The notes below the pieces were generated by a model. The model was not told the origin of the DNA and did not search any database. It saw only the letters and a list, made by a program, of their open reading frames with translations. Below, one piece after another: positions 42,720-52,102 of a DNA stretch of 64,000 bases. Within the stretch, counting starts at the first letter, position 1; the number at the start of each line of letters is the position of its first letter. The position numbers were made by a program, and so were the translations under genes. The stretch comes from Thiomonas sp. FB-Cd (GTDB lineage: Bacteria > Pseudomonadota > Gammaproteobacteria > Burkholderiales > Burkholderiaceae_C), in the NCBI RefSeq assembly GCF_000733775.1, contig NZ_JPOE01000005.1:1364001-1428000 (forward strand), written 5' to 3'.

Positions 42720-42832
42720 CACCAATGGAAAGATGAGGACAGCAGGGCGTCGCATCGCGGTGCCGTGCTGCCTTTCGTGGACGGGCATCGTCATGCCGCG
42801 TTGCGCGACCCCTACTCGATGAGGACTGAACC

Positions 42833-45664
42833 ATGGACATGACACCTCCCGCTGTTGCCTTCACACTGGACGGCAAGACCCTGCTGGCCCATGCGGGGGA
42901 GACGATCTGGGCAGCCGCGCAGCGCCACGGGGTGGAGATTCCCCATCTGTGTCATCATGACCCTTTGCGTCCGGCCGGCAACTGCCGCGCCTGCATGGTG
43001 GAGGTCAATGGCGAGCGCGTGCTTGCGGCGTCGTGCTGCCGCAGCGTTGAGCCCAACATGCAGGTGAGCGCGCGCAGTGAGCGGGCACTGGCTGCCCAGC
43101 GCGGCGTGCTGGAGTTGCTGGCTGCCCGCCAGCCCAAGCGGGTCGACCGCATTGATAATGAGTTGGACCATTGGTGCCAGCGCTTGGGCGCCGACCGCAG
43201 CCGCTTTGCGTCAGCTTTTGCCGGCGCGCGCGCCGAGGCCGCGCATTGGCCCGCGCCTCCGAGAGCAGACGACTCCCACCCGGCCATCAGTGTCAACCTC
43301 GATGCATGCATCCAGTGCACACGCTGTCTTCGCGCGTGTCGTGAGGAGCAGGGCAATGATGTCATTGGCTTGGCCGGCAGGGGTGCGTCGGCCCAAATCG
43401 TGTTCGATCAGGCCGCGGCGATGGGTGAAAGTACCTGCGTGGCATGCGGCGAGTGCGTGCAGGCTTGTCCCACTGGCGCACTCGCCCCAGCCAACGGATC
43501 CTGGGCCAGCCTCAGTACGCGGCAGGTGGATTCGGTCTGCCCGTACTGCGGCGTGGGGTGTGCGCTCACTTACCATGTCCAGCTTGACGCTCACGGCCAC
43601 GAACACATCGCTCGAGTGGAAGGGCGCGACGGGCTCGCCAACCAGGGGCGCCTGTGCGTCAAAGGGCGCTTTGGCTTCGACTACGTGGCCAACCCGGCCC
43701 GGCTGACCACCCCGCTCATCCGCCGCGAGGGCGTCCCCAAGGACCCTGAGCAGGTGCGGCTGTCCGATTGGCGCGCCGTCTTCCGCGAGGCCACTTGGGA
43801 CGAGGCGCTGGAACGCGCCGCCGGCGGGCTTCTGCGCCTGCGCGCGCAACACGGGGGCAAGGCCTTGGCCGGGTTCGGCAGTGCCAAGGGCAGTAACGAG
43901 GAGGCGTATCTTTTTCAGAAGTTGGTCCGCGCGGGTTTCGGTACCCACAATGTGGACCACTGCACCCGGTTGTGCCATGCATCCAGCGTCGCGGCGCTGC
44001 TTGAAGGCATTGGCTCGGGCGCGGTGAGCAACCCGGTCATGGACGTGCTGCACGCCGACGTGGTCCTGGTCATTGGCGCCAATCCAACCGTCAACCACCC
44101 GGTGGCCGCCACGTGGATGAAAAACGCCATGGCGCGCGGCACGCGCTTCATCCTGGCCGATCCACGGCGCACGGAATTGGCCCGCAAGGCGTGGATGACC
44201 CTGCAGTTCCGCGCCGACACGGACCTGGCCCTCCTTAACGCCATGCTGCACGTGGTGTTCGCAGAAGACCTGGTCGATGCGGCCAGCGTGCAGGAGCGTT
44301 GCCATGCCGAGGATGTTGAGGCCATCCGCAGGCACGTGGCTCCGCTCAGCCCCGAGGCCATGGAGCCCATATGCGGCGTCGCCGCAGCGGACATTCGCGC
44401 CGCTGCTCGGGCATTTGCCACCAGCAAGGGATCGATGATTCTCTGGGGCATGGGAATCTCCCAGCATGTGCACGGCACCGATAACGTGCGCGCACTCATT
44501 GCGCTGTGCCAGCTGACGGGACAGATCGGTCGTCCCGGGACGGGGTTGCACCCGCTGCGTGGACAAAACAATGTCCAGGGCGCCAGCGATGCTGGGCTGA
44601 TTCCGATGATGTTCCCAGACTACGTGCGCACCCAGGACGCGGGAGTGCTCGATCGCGTGGAGCATTACTGGGCATTGCCGCAAGGAAGCCTGAGCCGTGA
44701 GCCTGGCCTGACTGTGGTCGAGATTGTCCACGCCGCGTTGGCCGGCACCATCCGCGGGATGTACATCGAGGGCGAAAACCCAGCAATGAGTGACCCTGAC
44801 GTGCACCATGCCCGCCAAGCGCTGAGCGGCCTGGAGCATCTGGTGGTGCAGGATATCTTTCTCACGGAGACGGCAGCGTTGGCCGATGTGGTGCTGCCCG
44901 CATCCGCATGGCCCGAGAAAACCGGCACGGTGACGAACACGGACCGCTTGGTCCAGCTTGGCCGCAAGGCGCTTGCCCTTCCGGGACAGGCGCGTGCGGA
45001 CCTCTGGATCATCCAGGAAATGGGCCGGCGCCTCGGGGTGACGCCCATCGCGGAGGTTGATATGCACGGTGGTGATGCGGGTGTGGGCGCCGTGTTCGAG
45101 GAAATGCGTGGCATGATGTCCTCCATCGCCGGTATCTCGTGGGCGCGCCTTCAGCGTGAAGGCGCCGTGACCTATCCTTGCACGGCAGAAGATGAGCCGG
45201 GGCAGCGTGTGGTGTTTGTCGACCGCTTTCCGACCGCCGACGGCCGTGCCAGGCTGCTGCCCGCGCCGCTTGCGTTTGCGGACGAGCGACCCGATAACGC
45301 CTACCCGTACGTGCTGATTACCGGGCGCGAGTTGGAGCACTGGCACACGGGAGCGATGACCCGCCACGCCAGCGTCCTCGACGCGCTGCAACCCGCGCCC
45401 ACCGTCAGCGTCCATCCCATCCTGCTCGCCAAGTTGGGGTTGAGGGCAGGCGATGCGCTGCATGTTCAGTCACGCCGTGGCGCCATCGAGCTGGCCACCC
45501 GCGCGGACGATGCGATGCCGCAGGACGCCGTGTTCATCCCCTTCGCCTATGCCGAGGCGGCTGCAAATCTGCTCACCAACGCGGCACTGGATCCATGGGG
45601 CAAGATCGCCGAGGTGAAGTACTGTGCGGTGCGCCTGGGCAAGGCGGCAGCGCCAACCCCGTGA
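42833..45664 (+). CDS. fdsA: NAD-linked formate dehydrogenase, catalytic alpha subunit FdsA
   Basis: FdsA oxidises formate at a Mo-bis-MGD site in the cytoplasm and feeds electrons to FdsB. The 943-residue protein begins with a NuoG-like [2Fe-2S] domain (CHHDPLRPAGNCRACMVEV, about 40-58) and an N-terminal His/Cys cluster. Two ferredoxin [4Fe-4S] motifs follow (CIQCTRCLRAC and CVACGECVQAC, about 160-215), then the molybdopterin [4Fe-4S] motif CPYCGVGC with GRLCVKG. The catalytic domains have the metal ligand Cys381 in HCTRLCHASS. No Sec codon. There is no Tat signal, in keeping with a soluble enzyme. Its TGA overlaps the next start as TGATG. No fdsC or fdsD follows. Confidence 0.96.
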   Translation: MDMTPPAVAFTLDGKTLLAHAGETIWAAAQRHGVEIPHLCHHDPLRPAGNCRACMVEVNGERVLAASCCRSVEPNMQVSARSERALAAQRGVLELLAARQPKRVDRIDNELDHWCQRLGADRSRFASAFAGARAEAAHWPAPPRADDSHPAISVNLDACIQCTRCLRACREEQGNDVIGLAGRGASAQIVFDQAAAMGESTCVACGECVQACPTGALAPANGSWASLSTRQVDSVCPYCGVGCALTYHVQLDAHGHEHIARVEGRDGLANQGRLCVKGRFGFDYVANPARLTTPLIRREGVPKDPEQVRLSDWRAVFREATWDEALERAAGGLLRLRAQHGGKALAGFGSAKGSNEEAYLFQKLVRAGFGTHNVDHCTRLCHASSVAALLEGIGSGAVSNPVMDVLHADVVLVIGANPTVNHPVAATWMKNAMARGTRFILADPRRTELARKAWMTLQFRADTDLALLNAMLHVVFAEDLVDAASVQERCHAEDVEAIRRHVAPLSPEAMEPICGVAAADIRAAARAFATSKGSMILWGMGISQHVHGTDNVRALIALCQLTGQIGRPGTGLHPLRGQNNVQGASDAGLIPMMFPDYVRTQDAGVLDRVEHYWALPQGSLSREPGLTVVEIVHAALAGTIRGMYIEGENPAMSDPDVHHARQALSGLEHLVVQDIFLTETAALADVVLPASAWPEKTGTVTNTDRLVQLGRKALALPGQARADLWIIQEMGRRLGVTPIAEVDMHGGDAGVGAVFEEMRGMMSSIAGISWARLQREGAVTYPCTAEDEPGQRVVFVDRFPTADGRARLLPAPLAFADERPDNAYPYVLITGRELEHWHTGAMTRHASVLDALQPAPTVSVHPILLAKLGLRAGDALHVQSRRGAIELATRADDAMPQDAVFIPFAYAEAAANLLTNAALDPWGKIAEVKYCAVRLGKAAAPTP

Positions 45665-46722
45665 TGGTGCCGGCCGCGCTCGGGGCTGGCCGATCAAGCG
45701 ATGGCCCGCGCATCGGCTTGGCATTGGGCAGTGGCTCAGCCAGGGGCTTGGCCCATCTTGGCGTTATCAGGGCCATCGCCGATGCCGGGCTGCACATTGA
45801 CTGCATCGCGGGTACCAGCATGGGGGCGCTCATTGGAGCGATTGCCTGCGCTGGAAAGCTCGACATGCTGGAGGCCACGTTCGCGCAGTTCGACCGGAAA
45901 AGGACCCTGTCGTTTTTCGACGTGGTGCTGCCGCGATCGGGTTTGATTGATGGCGCCAAGGTCAGTGAACTGGTGCGCGCGCATGTTCATGCCGACCTCA
46001 TCGAGGCACTGCCCATAGCGTTCGCGGCGGTGGCGACCGATATCGCCAGCGGCGAGGAAGTGGTGATTCGCTCCGGCGACGTGATCGAGGCCGTGCGCGC
46101 CAGCATTTCCGTCCCGGGCATCTTCACCCCGCTGCGCACCGACGGGCGCATCCTGGTCGACGGCGGGCTGACCAACCCAGTACCGGTCAGCGTGGTGCGA
46201 ACCATGGGAGCCGACGTGGTGGTTGCCGTCGACCTGAACGACCAGATCGTGGCAGGAAAGAACTTCAAACCCTTTCGACGCGAAGCGCCCGGGGGCCAAG
46301 GCATGGGCGACGCAGCGATGACGCGATTGGTTCGCAATTACCGGCAGACGATGGCCGATCTGAAGGCGCGGTTGCTCGCCCGCGATGCTCCGGCGGCGGC
46401 GCAGTTTTCGCGCTGGGCGCTCAAGGAGGACCCGTTGCCGAACATCTTTGACGTGTTGTTGGCGTCAATCAACGTGATGGAGACACGGATCACCAAAACG
46501 CGCCTGGCGCTTGATCCGCCGGATGTGCTTATCCAACCCCCGCTTGGACATATCCGGTTTCTCGAGTTTGGGCGCGCCGAAGAAATCATTGCCATTGGCT
46601 ACCAGAGCGCGGCGGACGCGCTGTCGCAATGGCTTGCGCAGCAGGGCACCGCCCCCAACGATGACTCCCGTGCCCCTGCCCCTGCCCCTGCCCCTGCTGT
46701 GGGGGCGTCCCTGAGCCGGTGA
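45664..46722 (+). CDS. Patatin-like phospholipase family protein
   Basis: A 352-residue protein of the RssA/patatin type, expected to be a lipid acyl hydrolase using a Ser-Asp dyad. The nucleophile elbow is GTSMG (about residue 60), the Asp is in VDGGLTNPVP (about 180), and the oxyanion stretch reads LALGSGSARGLAHLG, with Ser in place of one usual Gly. The C-terminus ends in a short Pro-Ala repeat (about 337-345). The ATG overlaps the fdsA stop (TGATG), so translation may be coupled to formate dehydrogenase even though no link in function is known. The frame is open further upstream inside fdsA, which I treat as chance. Confidence 0.9.
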   Translation: MVPAALGAGRSSDGPRIGLALGSGSARGLAHLGVIRAIADAGLHIDCIAGTSMGALIGAIACAGKLDMLEATFAQFDRKRTLSFFDVVLPRSGLIDGAKVSELVRAHVHADLIEALPIAFAAVATDIASGEEVVIRSGDVIEAVRASISVPGIFTPLRTDGRILVDGGLTNPVPVSVVRTMGADVVVAVDLNDQIVAGKNFKPFRREAPGGQGMGDAAMTRLVRNYRQTMADLKARLLARDAPAAAQFSRWALKEDPLPNIFDVLLASINVMETRITKTRLALDPPDVLIQPPLGHIRFLEFGRAEEIIAIGYQSAADALSQWLAQQGTAPNDDSRAPAPAPAPAVGASLSR

Positions 46723-47015
46723 GTGGAGGCACACTCCGGCACGTCTCGACGCGGTTGACCAAGCGCGCGGCAGGCCCGCATCGCCTGTGACGTGCGTGGT
46801 ATGGCCATGCCGCCAGCAGCAGGAACGCGCCGAAGCGACGCAGGGGCAGCCCAGTGGCGCGCCAGAGCGCTACAGGAAGCGCCATCCCTGCGATGCAAGC
46901 GGCGGCCGCCAGCCAAGGGCGGGGATGTCAATGATCTGGGGGCGAAACCACGTTATGATTTGCCAAGCATATCGTGATAATGCTGGACATTGCATAACCA
47001 GGCAAAACGCGATCC

Positions 47016-47531
47016 ATGAGCGTCTCCAACGACACCACTCCCCGTCCGAAAGTCCGCCTTGAAATCAAACAGGGCACGGCGATCGGGCCAGGCAAGGCCC
47101 GGTTGCTCGAGGCCATGGCGCGCACCGGCTCGATTTCAGCTGCTGCCCGGGAGCTCGACATGAGTTACCGGCGTGCCTGGCTGCTTGCCAGCAGCCTGAA
47201 CCAGGCATTCAAGTCGCCCCTGATTGAAGCCAGCAAAGGGGGAAGCGGCGGTGGTGGAGCGCTGCTGACTCCGCTCGGATATGAAGTCCTTCGGCGCTAC
47301 CGGCGCATGGAATACAGGGCCTTGCGCGCCATCGAGTCTGATATGCGAGCCTTCAATGCCCTGCTGCGTGAGGGCGATGATGACCCGTCCGCGCTCGATG
47401 TCGCCGCTGATGTGGCCGATGAGCCCGGCAGTGATGGCCTTGTGCGGGCTATGGACCAGCCGCTTCGCGCCGCAACCGTCAGCGCGAAGCGCGGCCGGCC
47501 GCGAAAGGGCGCTGCATTTCCCAAGGTTTGA
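47016..47531 (+). CDS. modE: ModE-type molybdate-responsive regulator with AT-hook-like tail
   Basis: The N-terminal ~115 residues form a ModE-type winged HTH: KQGTAIGPGKARLLEAM, TGSISAAARELDMSYRRAWLL and the wing KGGSGGGGALLTPLGYEVLRRYR. ModE represses molybdate uptake genes when molybdate is plentiful. At 171 residues it lacks the two TOBE-type molybdate-binding domains of Escherichia coli ModE; instead it ends with KRGRPRK (158-164), which matches the AT-hook core. How it senses metal is therefore unclear. It lies upstream of modABC, whose promoter holds an AT-rich palindrome at 47890-47911. Confidence 0.88.
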   Translation: MSVSNDTTPRPKVRLEIKQGTAIGPGKARLLEAMARTGSISAAARELDMSYRRAWLLASSLNQAFKSPLIEASKGGSGGGGALLTPLGYEVLRRYRRMEYRALRAIESDMRAFNALLREGDDDPSALDVAADVADEPGSDGLVRAMDQPLRAATVSAKRGRPRKGAAFPKV

Positions 47532-47984
47532 CCCGTTCGCGTAACGGCTCATTGCCGCGAGCGCGCCGTTGAGCGGATTGGCCTCCATCGGCTGCTCGAT
47601 GCACGAATGGCGCGCGACGTCACCGGCGCGCCAAAGCTAGACCGTCTCCGGCGCGAGCAGCGCCACGACAGCTGCACGATGAGGGCACCCGGAGCGGGCT
47701 GCGCCTGCATTCCGGCAAGCGGCGATCGGATCCGGGCGCGCCGCGGCCAACCCTTTGGAGCATGAATGCCCTGTAATCGAAAGGTCCAAGCGGATATATC
47801 GATTTCGAGGCGAACGCATGCATGTGCGCAACCGTCAGCCACAACGTAATTGGCAAAGAGGGTCGAGCGATAGGCTAGAAGTTTCTTGCGTTATAGTTAA
47901 TTAAATATAACCCTTGATCGGGCTGCATGTTCACTGGGGCTGGATGTGCATGCTCGCTGGCCTTCCCAGCCCATGGAGTATTCG
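47532..47984. other. Intergenic region between modE and modA
   Basis: About 450 bases. The first ~350 hold no gene I recognise; short frames on either strand look like chance. The last ~100 hold the ModE-type palindrome (47890-47911) and must contain the modA promoter. Confidence 0.5.
47890..47911. promoter_or_regulatory. ModE-type operator (GTTATA...TATAAC palindrome) upstream of modA
   Basis: The 22-base sequence GTTATA-G-TTAATTAA-A-TATAAC is a perfect inverted repeat except for one central mismatched pair. Escherichia coli ModE sites also have GTTATA and TATAAC ends. It sits 74 bases before the modA start in a GC-rich surrounding, and the ModE-type gene lies upstream, so autologous control of molybdate uptake is very likely. 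Confidence 0.78.
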
Positions 47985-48917
47985 ATGCAACGTTTCACGA
48001 AGGGATCCCGCTTGCTGGCCGCTGTCGCCCTTGCAAGCGCCTGTGCGGTTCCCGCAGCGCAAGCGGCGAAGCCCGTGCTTGCGGTGGCTTATGCAGGTTC
48101 GATGGGTGCATTGATGGACAAGGGCTTGGGCCCAGCCATCGCAAGGCAGACGGGTGTGCAGTACCAGGGCGAGGGCGCTGGCGCCTTCGGGCTCGCACAC
48201 TTGATTGCCGCCAAGCAGCTGAACCCTGACGTGTTCGTGTCGGTGACCCCAGGTCCGATCAGGGTGCTGCAAAAGGCGGGGCTGATTGGTACGGCGGTAC
48301 CGGTGGCCAGCACGCAGATGGTCATCGCATACAGCCCCAAGAGCCGCTTTGCCAAGGATTTCATGGTCGCGTCGGCTGGCAAGGCAAATTGGTACGAGGT
48401 GCTGGAGAAACCGGGATTGAAATTTGGTCGGACCGATCCCACCGTGGACCCCCAAGGCCGAAACATCGTGTTGACCATGCTGCTGGCCGAGCACTACTAC
48501 AAAAAGCCGGGATTGGCCGACAAGATTCTGGGTGGCGTGTTCAACACGAGACAGATCTTTACCGAGCCTTCGCTCTTGTCGCGCCTCGAATCGGGTCAAC
48601 TTGACGCCACTTCGGGGTACCTCAGTGCCGTCATCTCGCATGGGTTGCCCTATGTCAGACTTCCGGCCCAAATCAATCTGAGTGATCCAGCCATGATCGA
48701 CACCTGGTACAGCAAGGTGCACTTCAGTATTGCGCTGCCCAATGGCAGCAGCGATAACGTGTCTCCGCAACCGATGGTGTTCTATGCCGCCGTGCTGAAG
48801 AACGCCCCCAACCCCGAGGCGGGCGAGGCCTTCGTCAAGCTCATGACCAGTGCAGAGGGGCAGAGGATGTTTAAGGCATACGGGTATGGCGAACCCAAGG
48901 GTGGCAATCTTCAGTAA
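47985..48917 (+). CDS. modA: Molybdate/tungstate ABC transporter, substrate-binding protein (ModA/WtpA-like)
   Basis: A 310-residue periplasmic binding protein with a signal peptide (cleavage near AQAA, about residue 28). The mature part has VAYAGSMGALMDKG and EGAGAFGLAHLIAAKQLNPDVFVSV, then FGRTDPTVDPQGRNIVLTMLLAEHYY, which resemble the WtpA (tungstate/molybdate) branch more than Escherichia coli ModA. Tungstate may therefore be a real substrate. GGAG lies six bases before the ATG at 47985; upstream in-frame ATGs (47946, 47973) are less likely. It is the first gene of the transporter operon, under the palindrome at 47890. Confidence 0.9.
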   Translation: MQRFTKGSRLLAAVALASACAVPAAQAAKPVLAVAYAGSMGALMDKGLGPAIARQTGVQYQGEGAGAFGLAHLIAAKQLNPDVFVSVTPGPIRVLQKAGLIGTAVPVASTQMVIAYSPKSRFAKDFMVASAGKANWYEVLEKPGLKFGRTDPTVDPQGRNIVLTMLLAEHYYKKPGLADKILGGVFNTRQIFTEPSLLSRLESGQLDATSGYLSAVISHGLPYVRLPAQINLSDPAMIDTWYSKVHFSIALPNGSSDNVSPQPMVFYAAVLKNAPNPEAGEAFVKLMTSAEGQRMFKAYGYGEPKGGNLQ

Positions 48918-48976
48918 ATCCATGGGGTGGGTGACAATGGCGCCGCTGCCCAGTTTTCGCTGCCCGACCTGCCCAC

Positions 48977-49807
48977 ATGTCCATCCTTCCCCTGGATTCC
49001 GCCGCCGCTGATTTCGGTGGCCATCACCCGAACGCGGGTGAGGCGCGGCGCGCCTGGGTGGTGGCTGCGCTCGGCCTGGCCGGGCTAGCCTTTCTTGCGG
49101 TTCCATTTTTCGGGTTGTTCATCAGCACACCCTGGAGCCAGTTGCAACTGCAGCATGGTGATCTCTCGTCCTTGAGGGCGTCGGTGATCTACACCCTCGT
49201 GGCCGTGACGCTTGTCGTGATCTTCGGCACGCCTGTGGCATGGTGGCTGGCGAGGTATGAGTTTCGGGGCAAATGGGCGCTGGAACTCCTCGTCCTGCTG
49301 CCGCTGCTGACGCCGCCGCTGGCCATGGGCCTTCTCCTGTCCATGAGTTACGGGCCCTACAGTTGGGCGGGGCAACCGCTCGCACAACTGGGGCTCACTC
49401 TCACCAACACGACGAATGCATTCGTGCTTGCGCAAATTTACGGCAGCGCACCGTACTTCATCGTGGCCGCGCGCTCGGCCTTCGAAGGCGTGCCGCGCGA
49501 ACTCGAACAGATGTCGCTCACGCTGGGGCAGTCTCCCTGGCGCACGTTCTGGCGCATTACCGTGCCACTGGCCAAGCTCGGGCTCGGCGCCGGGGTGGCG
49601 CTGGCCTGGGTGCGGGCGCTCGGTGAGTTCGGCATCGTGCTGATCGTCGCGTACTACCCTCAGGGCATTCCAGTCAAGCTCTGGGTCAATCTGCAAGACA
49701 CGGGGCTTTCGGCAGTTTATCCCCTGCTATGGCTTTTTTTCGTGATTGGCCTGCCTTTGCCGTTGTTGATGGGTGCGCTATCGCGGCGCAATTCCATGCG
49801 GCATTAA
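48977..49807 (+). CDS. modB: Molybdate/tungstate ABC transporter, permease
   Basis: A 276-residue inner-membrane permease with about six hydrophobic helices (starting near 30, 65, 100, 135, 205 and 245). The coupling loop is the EAA-type stretch RELEQMSLTLGQSPWRTFWRI followed by GVALAWVRALGEFG, as in ModB/WtpB permeases. It follows the binding-protein gene by 59 bases and precedes the ATPase gene by 7, completing a standard ABC importer. Confidence 0.92.
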   Translation: MSILPLDSAAADFGGHHPNAGEARRAWVVAALGLAGLAFLAVPFFGLFISTPWSQLQLQHGDLSSLRASVIYTLVAVTLVVIFGTPVAWWLARYEFRGKWALELLVLLPLLTPPLAMGLLLSMSYGPYSWAGQPLAQLGLTLTNTTNAFVLAQIYGSAPYFIVAARSAFEGVPRELEQMSLTLGQSPWRTFWRITVPLAKLGLGAGVALAWVRALGEFGIVLIVAYYPQGIPVKLWVNLQDTGLSAVYPLLWLFFVIGLPLPLLMGALSRRNSMRH

Positions 49808-49814
49808 ATGCTCC

Positions 49815-50894
49815 ATGCGCGTTGATCTTTCCATCACACACCCCGTCGTACTTTCCGCGCAATTCGAGGTGCGTGGTTTCACCGTGTTGCTGGGGGCGAG
49901 CGGAGAGGGCAAGAGCACGCTGATCAAGGCGCTGGCCGGTCTGGTGCCGAGTACAGGCGAGCCCTTCAATGGGCTGCCCCCGCAGCGCCGGCCCGTCGGC
50001 TATCTGCCCCAGGGCTATGCGCTGTTTCCGCACCTGAAGGCATGGGAAAACGTTGCGTATGCGCTCGGTGGCACGCTCAAGGAGCATCGCCGCATTGCAC
50101 TTGATCTTCTCGGCGCCCTGAATCTTGCGCATCATGCGGAGAAGCGCCCAGCGCAACTCAGCGGCGGACAGCAGCAACGCGTGGCCTTGGCCCGGGCGCT
50201 GGCGCGCAAGCCCCACATCCTGCTTCTCGATGAACCCACATCGGCGCTGGACGCGAGCACGCGAGACGAAGTCATGGCCGAACTCATCTCGCGCATGCAC
50301 CAGCTCTCGGTTCCCGTGTTGGCCGCGACCCATGATGCAAGCCTGGCTGCGATGGCCGATTGGATGGCGTTGATGGCGGGGCGGCGGGTGGTGCAGCAGG
50401 GTGTTCCGCGGGAGGTGTTCGCACACCCAGCCAGCATTCAGGCGGCCGCACTCCTGGGTTTTCGCAACCGTTTCGTGGGCACCGTGTTGCGCCAGGAGGA
50501 GCACGGCGGCTACACCCTTTTGCGATGGGATGCAGCAGATGCCACGCTGCGCGTGCCGCTGCTTCCGCAGGCCGCCCCAGGCTGCCTCGTCGATTGGGTG
50601 GTGGCTGCGGATGACGTGCGCCTGCCGCCCCTCAAGCTTCAGGAACAGCGCGCAAGCGAAAACCCGGTGCACGGCCGCATCGAGCACCTGGTCGTGCAGG
50701 GTGCCAATACCACTGCGGCCTTGCGCTGCGGCGACGCGCTGTTATGGCTCACCGCGCCTTATCGTTTGGCCGACCATCATCACCTGGCTCTCGGGGACCC
50801 ATTGAGCGTGGATTTGCGCACTTCGCATATCCGCGGTTGGCTGCGTGAGCCGGTCGCTTCAGGGTCGCACGCAGCGCAACGCCGTGCCCTCTAG
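49815..50894 (+). CDS. modC: Molybdate/tungstate ABC transporter, ATP-binding protein
   Basis: A 359-residue ABC ATPase: Walker [10 protein letters not shown] (about 28-36), Q-loop [10 protein letters not shown], signature LSGGQQQR, Walker B ILLLDEP, D-loop SALD and switch His in ATHDAS, all intact. The C-terminal ~80 residues ([22 protein letters not shown]) match the TOBE-type domain of ModC. ATG at 49815, seven bases after modB, is the start. The last four bases overlap the end of the convergent bioF gene. Confidence 0.94.
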   Translation: MRVDLSITHPVVLSAQFEVRGFTVLLGASGEGKSTLIKALAGLVPSTGEPFNGLPPQRRPVGYLPQGYALFPHLKAWENVAYALGGTLKEHRRIALDLLGALNLAHHAEKRPAQLSGGQQQRVALARALARKPHILLLDEPTSALDASTRDEVMAELISRMHQLSVPVLAATHDASLAAMADWMALMAGRRVVQQGVPREVFAHPASIQAAALLGFRNRFVGTVLRQEEHGGYTLLRWDAADATLRVPLLPQAAPGCLVDWVVAADDVRLPPLKLQEQRASENPVHGRIEHLVVQGANTTAALRCGDALLWLTAPYRLADHHHLALGDPLSVDLRTSHIRGWLREPVASGSHAAQRRAL

Positions 50895-52063
50895 CCTGGA
50901 GTCTGGGGCGCCAGTGAAGCCAGTGCCTCGATGAGCTGATCAACGTCGCCCAGCGTATGGGCCGCTGAAAGGCTCAGGCGCAGACGGGCCGTTCCCTCGG
51001 GCACGGTGGGCGGGCGGATCGCGGGCGCCCAAAACCCCTTTTGCCACAAGCCGGACATCGCTGCGAGCGCTGATGCGTTGTCGCCGATGATGATGGGCTG
51101 AATCGGCGTCTTGGAGGCGGTGAGTTGCCAGCCTGAAGGAAGCACCTTCGCGCAACCGGCGCGCAAGCGTCGATTCAGGTCCTGCAGCGTTTGCCGCCGC
51201 CACTCTTCTGCGGCGATCAACTTGAGACTGACGCGCAAGGTTTCAGCAATGAGGGCGGGCGCTGCAGTCGCAAAGATGTAGCTGCGTGCGCGCTGCATGA
51301 TCCATTCCACCAAGTCATCTTCGCCGGCGACAAAGGCGCCAGCCACGCCTGCCGCCTTGCCGAGCGTTGCCATGACGATCAGCCGCGGGCTGCGCAGTCC
51401 GAACATCGCCGCCGTACCGCGACCTCCTTCGCCGAGCACGCCAAACCCGTGCGCGTCGTCGATGAGGAGTAGCGCATCAAACCGGTTGGCCAACTCAAGC
51501 AGCGCCGGGAGCGGTGCAATATCGCCGTCCATGCTGAACACGGCGTCAGTCGCAATGAGCTTGCGCCGCGCGGAGCTTGCTGCCAGCAGTCTGCCGAGCG
51601 CGTCGACATCCGCGTGCGGGTACACCTGCACGTCGGCGCGTGACAGCCGCGCACCGTCGATCAGGCAGGCATGGTTGAGGGTGTCTGAAAACACCGCGTC
51701 GCCGCGTCCGACGAGCGCCGGCACAATGCCCACATTTGCCGCGAAGCCGGCATAGAAATACAGCGCCCGCGGCAAACCCACAAAGGCGGCTAGTTCGGCC
51801 TCCAGCGCCTCATGAGCGCTGCTGTGGCCACACACGAGCGGGGACGCGGTCGCGCCCACGCCAAAGCGTGCGGCCGCTTCGCATGCTGCTTCAATCAAGG
51901 CCGGGTGTTGGGCGAGCCCCAGATAATCGTTGCTGCAAAACGCCAGCATCTCGCGACCGTCAACCGTCAGGCGCACGCCGTCGTAGCGCTGCACGACCCG
52001 GCGCCGTCGACGCAGGTGCGCGGCGTCGAGCGCATCGAGATCAGCTGTGAAGTCAGGTGTCAT
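50891..52063 (-). CDS. bioF: 8-amino-7-oxononanoate synthase
   Basis: BioF condenses pimeloyl-ACP and alanine with PLP to form 8-amino-7-oxononanoate in biotin synthesis. The 390-residue protein has [13 protein letters not shown], the PLP site with Lys236 in [24 protein letters not shown] and [13 protein letters not shown], all typical of the alpha-oxoamine synthase family. The ATG at 52063 lies only 24 bases from the right edge of a tnpB element that has separated it from bioD and bioA, so its native promoter or coupling may have been replaced. It is convergent with modC and overlaps it by four bases. Confidence 0.96.
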   Translation of the reverse strand: MTPDFTADLDALDAAHLRRRRRVVQRYDGVRLTVDGREMLAFCSNDYLGLAQHPALIEAACEAAARFGVGATASPLVCGHSSAHEALEAELAAFVGLPRALYFYAGFAANVGIVPALVGRGDAVFSDTLNHACLIDGARLSRADVQVYPHADVDALGRLLAASSARRKLIATDAVFSMDGDIAPLPALLELANRFDALLLIDDAHGFGVLGEGGRGTAAMFGLRSPRLIVMATLGKAAGVAGAFVAGEDDLVEWIMQRARSYIFATAAPALIAETLRVSLKLIAAEEWRRQTLQDLNRRLRAGCAKVLPSGWQLTASKTPIQPIIIGDNASALAAMSGLWQKGFWAPAIRPPTVPEGTARLRLSLSAAHTLGDVDQLIEALASLAPQTPG

Positions 52064-52102
52064 GAAACATCCGAAAGGGCAAGGTCATGAACTCTCCCGC
52101 CG

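Noticed and set aside
43211..45463. 750-codon open frame on the minus strand opposite fdsA
   Set aside because: It mirrors a confirmed 943-residue enzyme in the opposite strand. Its product is His/Gly/Arg-rich without any family motif, the usual artefact of high GC at third positions.
46674..46702. Simple sequence repeat (CCCCTG units) as a phase-variable tract
   Set aside because: Six-base units encode Pro-Ala in frame, so a change in copy number would not shift the frame; it is a low-complexity tail of the patatin-like protein.
46953..46985. Second ModE-type site upstream of modE
   Set aside because: It contains GTTAT and ATAAT fragments but the arms do not form a convincing palindrome, unlike the site at 47890-47911.
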